8,111 nt of DNA from an uncultured Clostridia bacterium. GTDB lineage: Bacteria; Bacillota; Clostridia; Oscillospirales; Oscillospiraceae. A model generated the notes under the pieces. That model made no database searches and had not been told where the DNA came from. It worked only from the letters and a program-made list of their open reading frames with translations. Both the position numbers and the translations under genes were made by a program. The DNA lies in assembly GCA_947169005.1 (NCBI GenBank), contig CAMVOG010000099.1, positions 1 through 8,111 on the forward strand, read 5' to 3'. Position 1 is the first letter of the stretch. Each line of letters begins with the position of its first letter. Positions 1 to 6,030 of this stretch are shown here, piece after piece.

Positions 1-1004
1 ACGTACCCTTGCCCCTCCCAGTTGCAACAGCCTGTGCTCTTGACGCGGCGGAGCTCGTACCCGCTGGGATATTCCCAAGGGCTGACCGTATCCGTGTACT
101 GTCGCTCACTCTTTCTGTAATGCTGTGAAGGGGTATCGAGAGCCAGCGCGTGGTGGGGACGGACGTTATTGTAAAAATTGCGGTAATCGTCAAATTTCCG
201 TTTTGCGTCCTGCTCGTCAAGAATCGTAGTCCACTTGAGCAACTCCCTGGTCAAAGCCCGGTTAAAGCTCTCCTCTTTGCCCTGCGTCTGCGGATGGAGT
301 GCCCTGCCGTGAATGGTCAGGATGCTCAAATCCATAAGCCACACCTCAAAGCGTGTAAAGCCTGTGCTTTGAGCCGTTCCCCAGGGATTGCCGTTATCGC
401 AAAGGAAAATGCGAGGCAGCCCGTAGGTCTGAAAGACGCGCGTCAGAGCCGGTTTGATTTCTTCGTAGGTTTCCGAAGCCATAGGCTCACAGAAAAGATT
501 AAAACGGCTGCAATCATCAACGATGTTCAAGGGAAAGCAGCGCCGCCCGTTTGCCATGGTGAAGTATCCCTTGTAGTCTGCCTGCCACATTTCATTGGGT
601 TCATCCTTCTCAAAGCGTTGGAAGGGTGTTGCCGCAAGACTGGCTTCCTTGGAGATCAACCCATTTCGTTTTAGGATGTTGTTGATCGTCTTAACGCACG
701 GCAGATTGGTATGCCCCTCGTTTTCAAGCATACGATGGAGCTTTGCGGCACCGATGGCAGGGTACTCATTTCGCAGGTCCACGACCAAACGCTCCATGTC
801 TTCGGAGACCCGATGAATCGTTGCGGGGCGACGGCTTTGATTGGCCAGCTTCAAACCATCTCGATAGCGATCCAGCCACTTGTAGCCGGTAGGTCTGCTG
901 ATGCCGTATTCCCGGCATAGGGCGGCCATTGACTTTTCTTTCTTCAAGGCCCGTCGGGCAAATACTTCTCGCATTTGATTCACACTCCTGCTATTCCAAG
1001 GCAT
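1..1004 (-). CDS. IS481-family transposase, partial (C-terminal end beyond the left edge)
   Basis: DDE transposase that would cut and join the ends of its own insertion sequence. 334 residues are visible and the frame is still open at base 1. Residues about 12-45 form a first helix-turn-helix (MAALCREYGISRPTGYKWL) and about 60-115 a second DNA-binding region. The integrase core follows, with likely catalytic D143 (WQADYKGYF), D203 (CDNGNPWG) and E245 (HPQTQGKEESFNR). The NNVRPHHAL motif lies at 279-287, and a C-terminal segment beginning EYPSGYELRRV matches the small domain at the end of IS481 transposases. The ATG at 1002-1004 is chosen because AGGAGTGA (1011-1018) sits six bases upstream. 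No stop or frameshift is seen, so the gene looks intact as far as it is visible. Family assignment is secure; activity is unknown. Confidence 0.93.
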   Translation of the reverse strand, partial: MPWNSRSVNQMREVFARRALKKEKSMAALCREYGISRPTGYKWLDRYRDGLKLANQSRRPATIHRVSEDMERLVVDLRNEYPAIGAAKLHRMLENEGHTNLPCVKTINNILKRNGLISKEASLAATPFQRFEKDEPNEMWQADYKGYFTMANGRRCFPLNIVDDCSRFNLFCEPMASETYEEIKPALTRVFQTYGLPRIFLCDNGNPWGTAQSTGFTRFEVWLMDLSILTIHGRALHPQTQGKEESFNRALTRELLKWTTILDEQDAKRKFDDYRNFYNNVRPHHALALDTPSQHYRKSERQYTDTVSPWEYPSGYELRRVKSTGCCNWEGQGY

Positions 1005-1088
1005 ACTGGATCACTCCTATTTTTGCCTTGATTGTATCAGAAAAGTGTAAACCATGTGCTTGCACAATCTGTAAACTATCTTATTACA
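1..1088 (-). mobile_element. IS481-type insertion sequence, one end only; outer boundary approximate
   Basis: The transposase leaves about 80 bases of non-coding DNA before the presumed terminus. On the minus strand this DNA starts TGTAATAAGATAG at 1088, and IS481 ends usually begin with TGT. Inside it the heptamer TGTAAAC (plus strand) occurs twice, at 1046-1052 and 1070-1076, 24 bases apart. A short inverted repeat TGTGC-TT-GCACA lies between them at 1055-1066. Such subterminal repeats could be transposase-binding sites. The other end is outside the window, so neither the inverted repeats nor a target duplication can be checked and the boundary at 1088 is a guess. Confidence 0.55.
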
Positions 1089-1268
1089 CTAAACAAATCT
1101 GCCGCCCGATAATCGCATCCCAATGAGCTGATTGTCGGTGGAGGTATTCGCCGATAGTGAGAAGAAATAGGTATTTCGGACCAGCTCACTCAAAGCAGAG
1201 ACGACGCTTTAAAAACTATGTCGGAAACATATGATGCGGTTTAATGATACAATTGGGGAATGATTGCT
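1089..1268. other. Gap between the insertion sequence and the phosphorylase gene
   Basis: AT-richer DNA with no convincing gene. A frame at about 1117-1156 reads NELIVGGGIRR followed by a stop; it has no start signal and is too short to call. Bases 1123-1129 (TGAGCTG) and 1183-1190 (CCAGCTCA) are inverted copies that could form a long-range stem. A TATGAT at 1230-1235 is the best -10 candidate for the downstream gene, but its -35 (CTTTAA, 1207-1212) is poor. Confidence 0.4.
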
Positions 1269-2033
1269 ATGAGCTTACATAAAAACGACTACCCTATTTT
1301 AGAATATGACACCGGGAGCAAAGCGATCATAATGCCCGGTCACAGCAGTGATTTTCACTTCCCCGAAAGGGCTGTTATGCTGTTTATGGAAACAGAAGTA
1401 GAGGACTATGCTTTGGAAAATGATTGTGAGATCATCGGTCAATTCGTCTCGGTGACAAAGCTGTTTCCCGTATATAAAGCGATCCATAACGGCGTCGAGC
1501 TTGCCCTTTGTCAGGCTCCCTTAGGCGGTGCGGCGGCCACCCAGATCATGGAACAGCTGATCGCGGGCGGTGTGAAAAAGATCGTTGCCGCAGGATGCTG
1601 CGGCGCCTTGGTCGCTGATGAAGAGGGCGACTTTTACATTCCGGTTTCAGCGCTGCGGCAGGAAGGCACATCCTATCATTATCTTCCGCCGTCACGGGAA
1701 GTGTCTCTTAACGCAAATGCCGTTCATACGATCGCCAGGGTGCTGCATGATCGCGGCTTTCGCTGCAAAACGTGTAAAACGTGGACGACAGACGGGTTTT
1801 ATCGTGAAACGAAAGAAATGGTAGCGTATCGCAAGGCGGAGGGCTGCTCCGTGGTGGAAATGGAGTGCGCCTCGCTTGCCGCCTGTGCGGAATTTCGCGG
1901 CGTCGTATTCGGTCAGTTATTATTCACGGCGGATTCGTTGGCGAATATTGGATCGCACGACACACGCAATTGGGGCGATCGGTTTTTTGCTTTGGCTATG
2001 GATGCAGCTATGGACGCTGCGGCGGCGGTTTAG
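1269..2033 (+). CDS. Nucleoside phosphorylase family protein (PNP/UDP superfamily), divergent
   Basis: Probably cleaves a nucleoside with phosphate to free base plus ribose 1-phosphate in the cytoplasm; the substrate cannot be read from the sequence. The 254 residues show the superfamily signatures: a glycine-rich phosphate-site loop APLGGAAATQ (83-92), VAAGCCGAL (106-114), LRQEGTSYHY (129-138), the base-site region TTDGFYRET (173-181), the ribose-binding VVEMECASL (195-203) and TADSL (220-224) with the likely general-acid Asp. The N-terminus lacks the LLPGDPxR loop of true uridine phosphorylases, so it is a different subfamily from the second phosphorylase at 4388-5146. An in-frame ATG at 1260 overlaps the GGGGA ribosome site (1255-1259); the ATG at 1269, nine bases beyond it, is the sensible start. 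Composition is lower in GC than all genes downstream, and an IS lies just upstream, hinting at acquisition. Confidence 0.85.
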   Translation: MSLHKNDYPILEYDTGSKAIIMPGHSSDFHFPERAVMLFMETEVEDYALENDCEIIGQFVSVTKLFPVYKAIHNGVELALCQAPLGGAAATQIMEQLIAGGVKKIVAAGCCGALVADEEGDFYIPVSALRQEGTSYHYLPPSREVSLNANAVHTIARVLHDRGFRCKTCKTWTTDGFYRETKEMVAYRKAEGCSVVEMECASLAACAEFRGVVFGQLLFTADSLANIGSHDTRNWGDRFFALAMDAAMDAAAAV

Positions 2034-2118
2034 CTGTGATACAGTAAGCAAAATATCGCTCTTTCTTAACGCTTATATAATAAAAACCCGCCTGCGGGCG
2101 GGGGAATGGAGGATACCT
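2034..2118 (+). promoter_or_regulatory. Leader of the FAD oxidoreductase gene: -10 candidate, hairpin, strong ribosome site
   Basis: A perfect TATAAT is at 2076-2081 but no good -35 is seen 16-18 bases upstream. It would start transcription near 2087-2089, exactly where a hairpin begins: CCCGCC (2087-2092), loop TGCG, GGCGGG (2097-2102). GGAGG (2108-2112) follows, six bases before ATG 2119. The mRNA would thus begin with a stem, a possible stabiliser or translation modulator. Read on the minus strand, the same hairpin is followed by five T, so it could instead stop antisense transcription. Both roles are inferences. Confidence 0.4.
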
Positions 2119-3633
2119 ATGAACGCAAAGACCTACGTGGAGCCTCAGACGACGATCCCCGTTTACGACGAATGCGACGTGCTGGTGGTGGGCGGCGGGT
2201 CCGCCGGTCATTCCGCGGCCATCGCGGCGGCCCGGGCGGGCTGCAAAAACGTGATCCTCATGGAGCGCTACGGCTATTGCGGCGGCGACGTGACGGGCGG
2301 CTACGTGCTGCTGATCCCCAGCCTCTCCTTCCATGACCATACCTACGTGCGCGGCCTCCAGGAGGAGTGGTTCACCCGCCTGCAGAAGATCCCGGACGCG
2401 GTCAACGGCCCCGGCCCCGAGCTGGCGGGCCGCACGGAGCCGGAGCTGCTGGCGAAGTGGGGGGCCGTGGGCGGCGCCACCGCCATCGCTCCCCGCCGGG
2501 TCTGCCACGGCTTCATGCTGGACCCCATGGAGCTGCGTATCGAAATGGACCTGATGCTCACCGAGCACAGCGACGCCATCCGCGTCCTCTACCACAGCTG
2601 GGGCGTAAAGCCCATCATGGAGGGCAATGTCTGCAAGGGCGTGATCTTCGAGTCCAAGGAGGGACGCAAGGCCATCCTCGCCAAGCAGATCATCGACGCC
2701 ACCGGCGACGCGGACCTTTGCCGCCTCTCCGGGGCCCCCACCACCTCCTCCATAGACGAGGAGTGCCGCTGCTCTGCCACGGCCCTGGTCTACCGCATCG
2801 GCGGCTTCAGCTACCGGGAGTTCGGCAAGTGGCGCATGGAGAATATGCAGAAGGCCGGCGAGCTCAGCGCCGAGCTGACGAAGATCCACGGCTTCCGCTC
2901 CGCCATCATCGCCGGGACCCGGGACGATGTGAGCTGGGTCAACAACTGGCAGCCCAAGCGGGACTGCTCCAGGATCGCGGACCAGACCGCCACGGAGCTG
3001 GGCACCCGCGTCGTGCTGCGTAAGGTGCTGGAATGCTACAAGACCTACGCCCCCGAGGTCTTCAAGGACGCCTATCTTTACGACATCGCCCCCCAGCTGG
3101 GCACCCGCGGCTCCCACCGCATCGTGGGCGAGCACGTCATTTCCTCCAACGACTGGGCTTTCCCCAAGGAGCATGCCGACTGCATCGCCTGGCACTGCAC
3201 CGTGGAGAGCCTGAATGACAACGCCCCCATCGAGATCCCCTACCGGGCCATCCTGCCCCAGAAGGTGGAGAATCTGCTGGCCCCGGGCCGCCATCTTTCC
3301 GCGGACCGCATCGCCATCGACAACGTGAATCTGATCCCCCAGTGCGTGGGCACGGGCCAGGCCGCGGGCGTGGCAGCCGCCGTCGCCGTGGCGGACGGTG
3401 CCAGCACCCATACCGTCAACGTGGCGAAGGTCCAGGATATCCTGGCCGGGGAGCAGGACGTGCCCCTGCCCCGCAACGCCCACACCGACAAGAGCTACAC
3501 CGAATGTCTGGTGGAGCATGAATACGGCCTCTACACCGAGGCGGCGAAGAAGGCCCGGGAGCTGGGCGACGCGGCCAAGGCCTACCGCCACTGGACTATC
3601 TCCGGCGGCAGCGGCACGGCGCAGCACGAGTAA
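2119..3633 (+). CDS. FAD-dependent oxidoreductase (FAD_oxidored / PF12831-like)
   Basis: Cytoplasmic flavoprotein of the two-dinucleotide-binding-domain superfamily, 504 residues; the substrate is unknown. An N-terminal beta-alpha-beta FAD fold runs CDVLVVGGGSAGHSAAIAAA (19-38), with GGGSAG at 25-30 and the ribose-binding acid near E49 (LMERYGYCGG, 47-56). The second FAD motif IIDATGDADL is at 191-200. GTRGSHRIVGEH (328-339), PYRAILPQKVENLLAPGRHLS (374-394) and CVGTGQAAGVAAA (409-421) are the C-terminal FAD-contact blocks of the PF12831 group. No signal peptide, iron-sulfur motif or membrane segment is visible. An open frame extends upstream to 1876, overlapping the phosphorylase, but only ATG 2119 has a ribosome site (GGAGG). 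The stop TAA at 3631-3633 is immediately followed by a heptamer repeat. Strongly GC-rich, unlike the gene before it, so co-function with the phosphorylase is doubtful despite the 85-base gap. Confidence 0.88.
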   Translation: MNAKTYVEPQTTIPVYDECDVLVVGGGSAGHSAAIAAARAGCKNVILMERYGYCGGDVTGGYVLLIPSLSFHDHTYVRGLQEEWFTRLQKIPDAVNGPGPELAGRTEPELLAKWGAVGGATAIAPRRVCHGFMLDPMELRIEMDLMLTEHSDAIRVLYHSWGVKPIMEGNVCKGVIFESKEGRKAILAKQIIDATGDADLCRLSGAPTTSSIDEECRCSATALVYRIGGFSYREFGKWRMENMQKAGELSAELTKIHGFRSAIIAGTRDDVSWVNNWQPKRDCSRIADQTATELGTRVVLRKVLECYKTYAPEVFKDAYLYDIAPQLGTRGSHRIVGEHVISSNDWAFPKEHADCIAWHCTVESLNDNAPIEIPYRAILPQKVENLLAPGRHLSADRIAIDNVNLIPQCVGTGQAAGVAAAVAVADGASTHTVNVAKVQDILAGEQDVPLPRNAHTDKSYTECLVEHEYGLYTEAAKKARELGDAAKAYRHWTISGGSGTAQHE

Positions 3634-3668
3634 CAATGGACAATTGACAATGGACAATGGATAATTGC
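3634..3668 (+). repeat. 7-base tandem repeat, unit CAATKGA, directly after the stop codon
   Basis: Four consecutive heptamers (CAATGGA or CAATTGA) occupy 3634-3661 and a decayed fifth (TAATTGC) runs to 3668. The tract starts at the first base after the FAD oxidoreductase stop. Fourteen bases of it (3636-3649, ATGGACAATTGACA) recur at 8041-8054 across the stop codon of the DUF308 gene. Confidence 0.85.
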
Positions 3669-3809
3669 GGTGGCCGCCTGCGGCGGCGGGATTTGATATG
3701 CCGCAAAAACAACGCAGCCTGTAGGGGCCACCGTCCCCGGTGGCCCGGCAGCAGGAGCGCGGACGCCCGCCCCATGCGGGCGAATACGCAGCCGTGCCCC
3801 CTGTGGGGC
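3667..3809. repeat. Cluster of four GC-rich inverted repeats
   Basis: Stem 1: GCCGCC-TGC-GGCGGC (3673-3687). Stem 2: GGGCCACCG-TCCC-CGGTGGCCC (3725-3746), nine base pairs. Stem 3: CGCCCGC-CCCAT-GCGGGCG (3764-3782). Stem 4: GCCCC-CTGT-GGGGC (3797-3809 with flank). Stem 1 begins with TGCGGTGGCCGC (3666-3677), a 12-mer repeated at 5903-5914, where it also forms a hairpin. The layout resembles a dispersed intergenic palindromic element rather than a gene; the element family is not identified. Confidence 0.6.
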
Positions 3810-3846
3810 TGCTGATGGCGCACCGCAGGGTACTGAACGATGCAAA

Positions 3847-3873
3847 GGCCCCCGGCGAATCTCGCCGGGGGCC
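3847..3873. terminator. Strong hairpin, probable bidirectional terminator between convergent genes
   Basis: Twelve-base-pair stem GGCCCCCGGCGA (3847-3858), loop ATC, TCGCCGGGGGCC (3862-3873). On the minus strand it is followed by TTT, and on the plus strand by TCATTAT, so the T tracts are weak but the stem is very stable. It is well placed to end both the FAD oxidoreductase and the udp-dtd transcripts. Confidence 0.65.
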
Positions 3874-3881
3874 TCATTATG

Positions 3882-3937
3882 CTTTAAACTTTATACTTTA
3901 ATCTTTAATCTTTACACTTTAATCTTTACACTCAAAC
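3882..3937 (-). repeat. 7-base tandem repeat, unit CTTTANN on the plus strand
   Basis: Seven exact-period heptamers fill 3882-3930 (units CTTTAAA, CTTTATA, CTTTAAT, CTTTACA), with a decayed eighth to 3937. The tract lies seven bases beyond the dtd stop (3945-3947). Read in the sense of dtd, all seven units contain TAA. Confidence 0.88.
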
Positions 3938-3944
3938 ACTTTCC

Positions 3945-4391
3945 TCACAGCGCGTCCGTATCGTAGATGATCGTCACGGGGCCGTCGTTGACGGAGGCCA
4001 CCTGCATATCCGCGCCGAATTCGCCGGTCTCCACGTGGAAGCCCTTCTCCCGGCAGCCGGCGATGAAGCTCTCATAGAGGGGGATGGCGGTCTCCGGGCG
4101 GGCGGCGGCGATGAAGCTGGGGCGGTTGCCCTTCTTGCAGTCGGCGTAGAGGGTAAACTGGCTCACCACCAGAAGGCTGCCCCCCACATCCGCCAGGGAG
4201 CGGTTCATTTTCCCGGCTTCGTCCTCAAAGATCCGGAGCTGTGTGATCTTGCTCACTAATTTCTCCACCTGGGCGGGGCCGTCCCCCTCCTTCACGCCCA
4301 GGAGGACGAGAAAGCCCCCGTCCGTCTTGCCAGCAAGCCGCCCGTCGATCACGACGGAGGCGCGTTTCACTCTTGTAACGACTGCTCTCAT
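3945..4391 (-). CDS. dtd: D-aminoacyl-tRNA deacylase (DTD1 family)
   Basis: Hydrolyses D-amino acids (and glycine mischarged on tRNA-Ala) from tRNA, a cytoplasmic proofreading enzyme that works as a homodimer. The 148 residues match the usual length of about 145-150. Both diagnostic motifs are present: SQFTLYAD at 77-84, which holds the active-site region, and the cross-subunit NDGPVT at 135-140 containing the Gly-cisPro element (GP). The N-terminus MRAVVTRVKRASVVIDG is typical. The ATG (4389-4391) overlaps the TGA of udp in an ATGA arrangement. Its ribosome site is the GGAGG encoded by the last codons of udp, so translation is probably coupled. An open frame continues upstream to 4679 inside udp and is not used. 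The family is certain; the link to udp is positional only. Confidence 0.96.
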   Translation of the reverse strand: MRAVVTRVKRASVVIDGRLAGKTDGGFLVLLGVKEGDGPAQVEKLVSKITQLRIFEDEAGKMNRSLADVGGSLLVVSQFTLYADCKKGNRPSFIAAARPETAIPLYESFIAGCREKGFHVETGEFGADMQVASVNDGPVTIIYDTDAL

Positions 4392-5146
4392 TCCTCCACC
4401 TCCATGCTCCGGATCGCCTCTACGGCGATGCGGACGGCGCCGTCCGTGTCCTCCACGCTGGGCTCCTCGTGGCCCGCCGCGGCCCGCTCCTGGTTCCAGA
4501 CCGTGTGCAGCACGGTCCCGCAGCGGACCCCCAGGGCCGCCGCCACGACGAAGAGGGCGCTGCTCTCCATTTCGCTGGCCAGGACCCCCAGCCGCTTCCA
4601 GGCCTCCCACTTCGCCAGCAGCTCCGGGGCCACGGGCATGCGCCCGGGGTCGTGCTGGCCGTAGAAGGAGTCCTTGCACTGCACCACGCCCACGTGACTG
4701 CGCAGCCCCAGCTGCTCCGCCGCCTGCTTCAGGGCCAGGGTCACGGCGAAATCCGCCGCCGCGGGGAATTCAATGGGGGCGTATTCCCGGCTGGTCCCCT
4801 CCTGCCGCACGGAGGCGGAGGCGATCACCGCGTCCCCGGGCAGGACCTTCTGCGCAATGCCGCCGCAGGTGCCCACGCGGATGAAGGTGTGGGCCCCCAG
4901 CTCCGTCAGCTCCTCCATGGCGATGGCCGCCGAGGGGCCGCCGATGCCCGTGGACACGGCGGAGACGGTCTTGCTCCCCAGCCGCCCGGTCCATACGGCG
5001 AACTCCCGGTTCTGCCCTACGAAGCGGGCCTCGTCAAAATACCGGGCGATGGCGGCGCAGCGGGCCGGGTCCCCCGGCAGCAGGCACCAGCCTCCCACGT
5101 CCCCGGCGGCGCATTGAATATGGTATTGCTTTCCGTTTACATACAT
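4388..5146 (-). CDS. udp: Uridine phosphorylase
   Basis: Cytoplasmic pyrimidine salvage enzyme: uridine plus phosphate gives uracil plus ribose 1-phosphate. Its 252 residues align by eye with E. coli Udp throughout. Visible are the phosphate loop LLPGDPARC (22-30), NREFAVWTG (46-54), STGIGGPSAAIAMEEL (65-80), RVGTCGGI (90-97) with phosphate-binding R90/T93, VRQEGTSREYAPIEFPA (113-129), the base-site region KDSFYGQHDPGRMP (158-171) and the ribose-binding SEMESSAL (191-198). The GTG at 5153-5155 overlaps the ribosome site; ATG 5144-5146 sits eight bases after GGAG and is preferred. It is the first gene of a two-gene unit with dtd. The base-site block differs from E. coli (GQHDPGRM against GQERY), so specificity towards uridine is likely but not proven; a purine or broader pyrimidine substrate remains possible. 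Confidence 0.9.
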   Translation of the reverse strand: MYVNGKQYHIQCAAGDVGGWCLLPGDPARCAAIARYFDEARFVGQNREFAVWTGRLGSKTVSAVSTGIGGPSAAIAMEELTELGAHTFIRVGTCGGIAQKVLPGDAVIASASVRQEGTSREYAPIEFPAAADFAVTLALKQAAEQLGLRSHVGVVQCKDSFYGQHDPGRMPVAPELLAKWEAWKRLGVLASEMESSALFVVAAALGVRCGTVLHTVWNQERAAAGHEEPSVEDTDGAVRIAVEAIRSMEVEE

Positions 5147-5235
5147 GACGATCACTCCGAGCTGTATTTTCCTGTTGTATTTACGGACAAAATGCGGTAT
5201 GATAAAGTATAATCCACAAAAGCGAGGTGAGAGGC
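5147..5235. promoter_or_regulatory. Divergent intergenic region between udp-dtd and the membrane-anchored protein gene
   Basis: On the plus strand TTGTAT (5175-5180), a 17-base spacer and TATGAT (5198-5203) make a good promoter for the 5236 gene. A perfect TATAAT ten bases further (5208-5213) is an alternative -10 with a poor -35 (GGACAA). On the minus strand the best I see for udp is TTGTCC (5185-5190), 17 bases, ATACAG (5162-5167), which is weak. The two promoters would overlap. Confidence 0.5.
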
Positions 5236-5877
5236 TTGAAGAAAAGCCTGATCATTTCCATCCTCTGCCTGCTGCTGGGCCTTGTGATCGGCGCGGGGGG
5301 CTATCTGATCTACGATCTGGCGACGGAGCCGCCTCCCACCCCGACGGTGGAGCCCATTCCCGCCGAGCAGGCCTACGCGGGCACCGCCTGCCGCCTGGTG
5401 GAGAGCGCCTACCAGGTCCTCTCCGATCTGCGGGCCGGGGACTACGCCTCCCTCGCCCAGCGGGTCCATCCGGTCTACGGCGTTTACTTTTCCCCTTATT
5501 CTACCATAGATCTGAACGCTAATCAATGGTTTGCCCCCAGTACCCTCGCCCGCCTGGGCAGGGACAAAAACAGCCTTATCTGGGGCACGCTCCCGGGCAG
5601 CGGGGAGCCCATTGACATGACGGCGGAGGAATATTTCGCCCGCTACGTCTATGACCGGGACTACCTTTATGCTCCCGTAATCAGCGTGGACCGGGCGGCC
5701 TGCCCGGACAGCGGACGGGCGAACACCGCCGAGGCCTTCCCGGACGGGCGCTTCGTGGACCTGTACATCCCCGCCGACTCCGAGGACGGCGGCTGGACCC
5801 TCCTGCGCCTGGTTTTCGTGGACTACGAGGGCAGCCCCATGCTGGCGGCGGTGGTCCACAGCGAGAGCAGCGTTTGA
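5236..5877 (+). CDS. Membrane-anchored or secreted conserved protein of unknown function
   Basis: 213 residues. The N-terminus MKKSLIISILCLLLGLVIGAGGYLIYD is a positively charged start plus one hydrophobic helix (about 4-26), so the protein is probably anchored with its body outside the cell. A Pro/Thr/Glu linker (30-44) follows, then a globular domain. The domain has features I recognise from a conserved Firmicutes extracellular family without known activity: a region like VHPVYGVYFSPYSTID (78-93), WGTLPGSGEPIDMTAEEYF (116-134), YDRDYLYAP (139-147), and a last strand DGGWTLLRLVFVDYEGSPML, then AAVVHSE. The start is TTG 5236, five bases after the ribosome site GAGGTGAG (5224-5231); GTG 5227 overlaps that site and would add three residues. 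The gene stands alone between its own promoter and terminator. Function is not inferable; cell-envelope sensing or stress are only guesses. Confidence 0.75.
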   Translation: MKKSLIISILCLLLGLVIGAGGYLIYDLATEPPPTPTVEPIPAEQAYAGTACRLVESAYQVLSDLRAGDYASLAQRVHPVYGVYFSPYSTIDLNANQWFAPSTLARLGRDKNSLIWGTLPGSGEPIDMTAEEYFARYVYDRDYLYAPVISVDRAACPDSGRANTAEAFPDGRFVDLYIPADSEDGGWTLLRLVFVDYEGSPMLAAVVHSESSV

Positions 5878-5898
5878 GGCGGCTGTTTGCCGCCTCAA
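5874..5898 (+). repeat. Ten-base-pair hairpin built around a stop codon
   Basis: TTGAGGCGGC (5874-5883), loop TGTTT, GCCGCCTCAA (5889-5898). The TGA stop (5875-5877) of the preceding gene is part of the left arm. No T tract follows, so by itself it is not a standard terminator; it may shield the mRNA 3' end or act together with the next hairpin. Confidence 0.7.
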
Positions 5899-5909
5899 TG
5901 AATGCGGTG

Positions 5910-5930
5910 GCCGCTGCGCGGCGTTTTTTT
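5910..5930 (+). terminator. Intrinsic terminator after the membrane-anchored protein gene
   Basis: Stem GCCGC (5910-5914), loop TGC, GCGGC (5918-5922), then G and seven T (5924-5930). The left side lies in TGCGGTGGCCGC (5903-5914), identical to 3666-3677. Confidence 0.8.
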
Positions 5931-5967
5931 AATCTTTAAACTTCTTACACTTTAAACTTTTTTTACC
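5931..5967. repeat. Degenerate heptamer tract, CTTTAAA type
   Basis: CTTTAAA occurs at 5934-5940 and 5950-5956, separated by a nine-base CTTCTTACA; the following segment starts CTTTTTTT. It is the same unit type as the regular tract at 3882-3937 but decayed, and lies directly after the terminator. Confidence 0.6.
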
Positions 5968-6030
5968 TGCTTTAAAGCGGCTGTGTTCCGCCCATACTAT
6001 AGGCGAATCGAAAGCATGGGAGGAACGAGT

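Larger units (their letters stand above)
3634..3944. other. Gene-free stretch of 311 bases between FAD oxidoreductase and dtd
   Basis: No ribosome site plus start gives a credible gene here. It contains, in order, a CAATKGA heptamer tract (3634-3668), a cluster of GC-rich hairpins (3667-3809), a strong terminator-like hairpin (3847-3873) and a second heptamer tract of unit CTTTANN (3882-3937). The two flanking genes converge on it, so it serves as the 3' region for both. Confidence 0.8.

Noticed and set aside
150..674. Plus-strand open frame across the transposase
   Set aside because: Antisense to a clear IS481 transposase; no ribosome site and no domain.
1117..1156. Gene remnant reading NELIVGGGIRR
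   Set aside because: Only eleven residues between stops, no start signal; the match to glycine-rich phosphate loops is too short to mean anything.
2008..3657. Very long minus-strand open frame (549 codons) opposite the FAD oxidoreductase
   Set aside because: It is the antisense shadow of a GC-rich gene: Gly/Ala/Val/His/Leu-rich composition, no domain, no ribosome site, while the plus strand shows clear FAD motifs.
3582..3877. Small minus-strand genes in the gap after the FAD oxidoreductase
   Set aside because: These frames run through palindromes and heptamer repeats, lack ribosome sites and have compositions typical of GC-rich non-coding DNA.
3882..3937. CRISPR array
   Set aside because: The repeats are contiguous 7-mers with no spacers and no cas genes nearby.
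4243..5212. Plus-strand open frames opposite udp and dtd
   Set aside because: Pro/Arg/Ala or Gly/Gln/His-rich products with no family resemblance; the minus strand encodes two certain enzymes.
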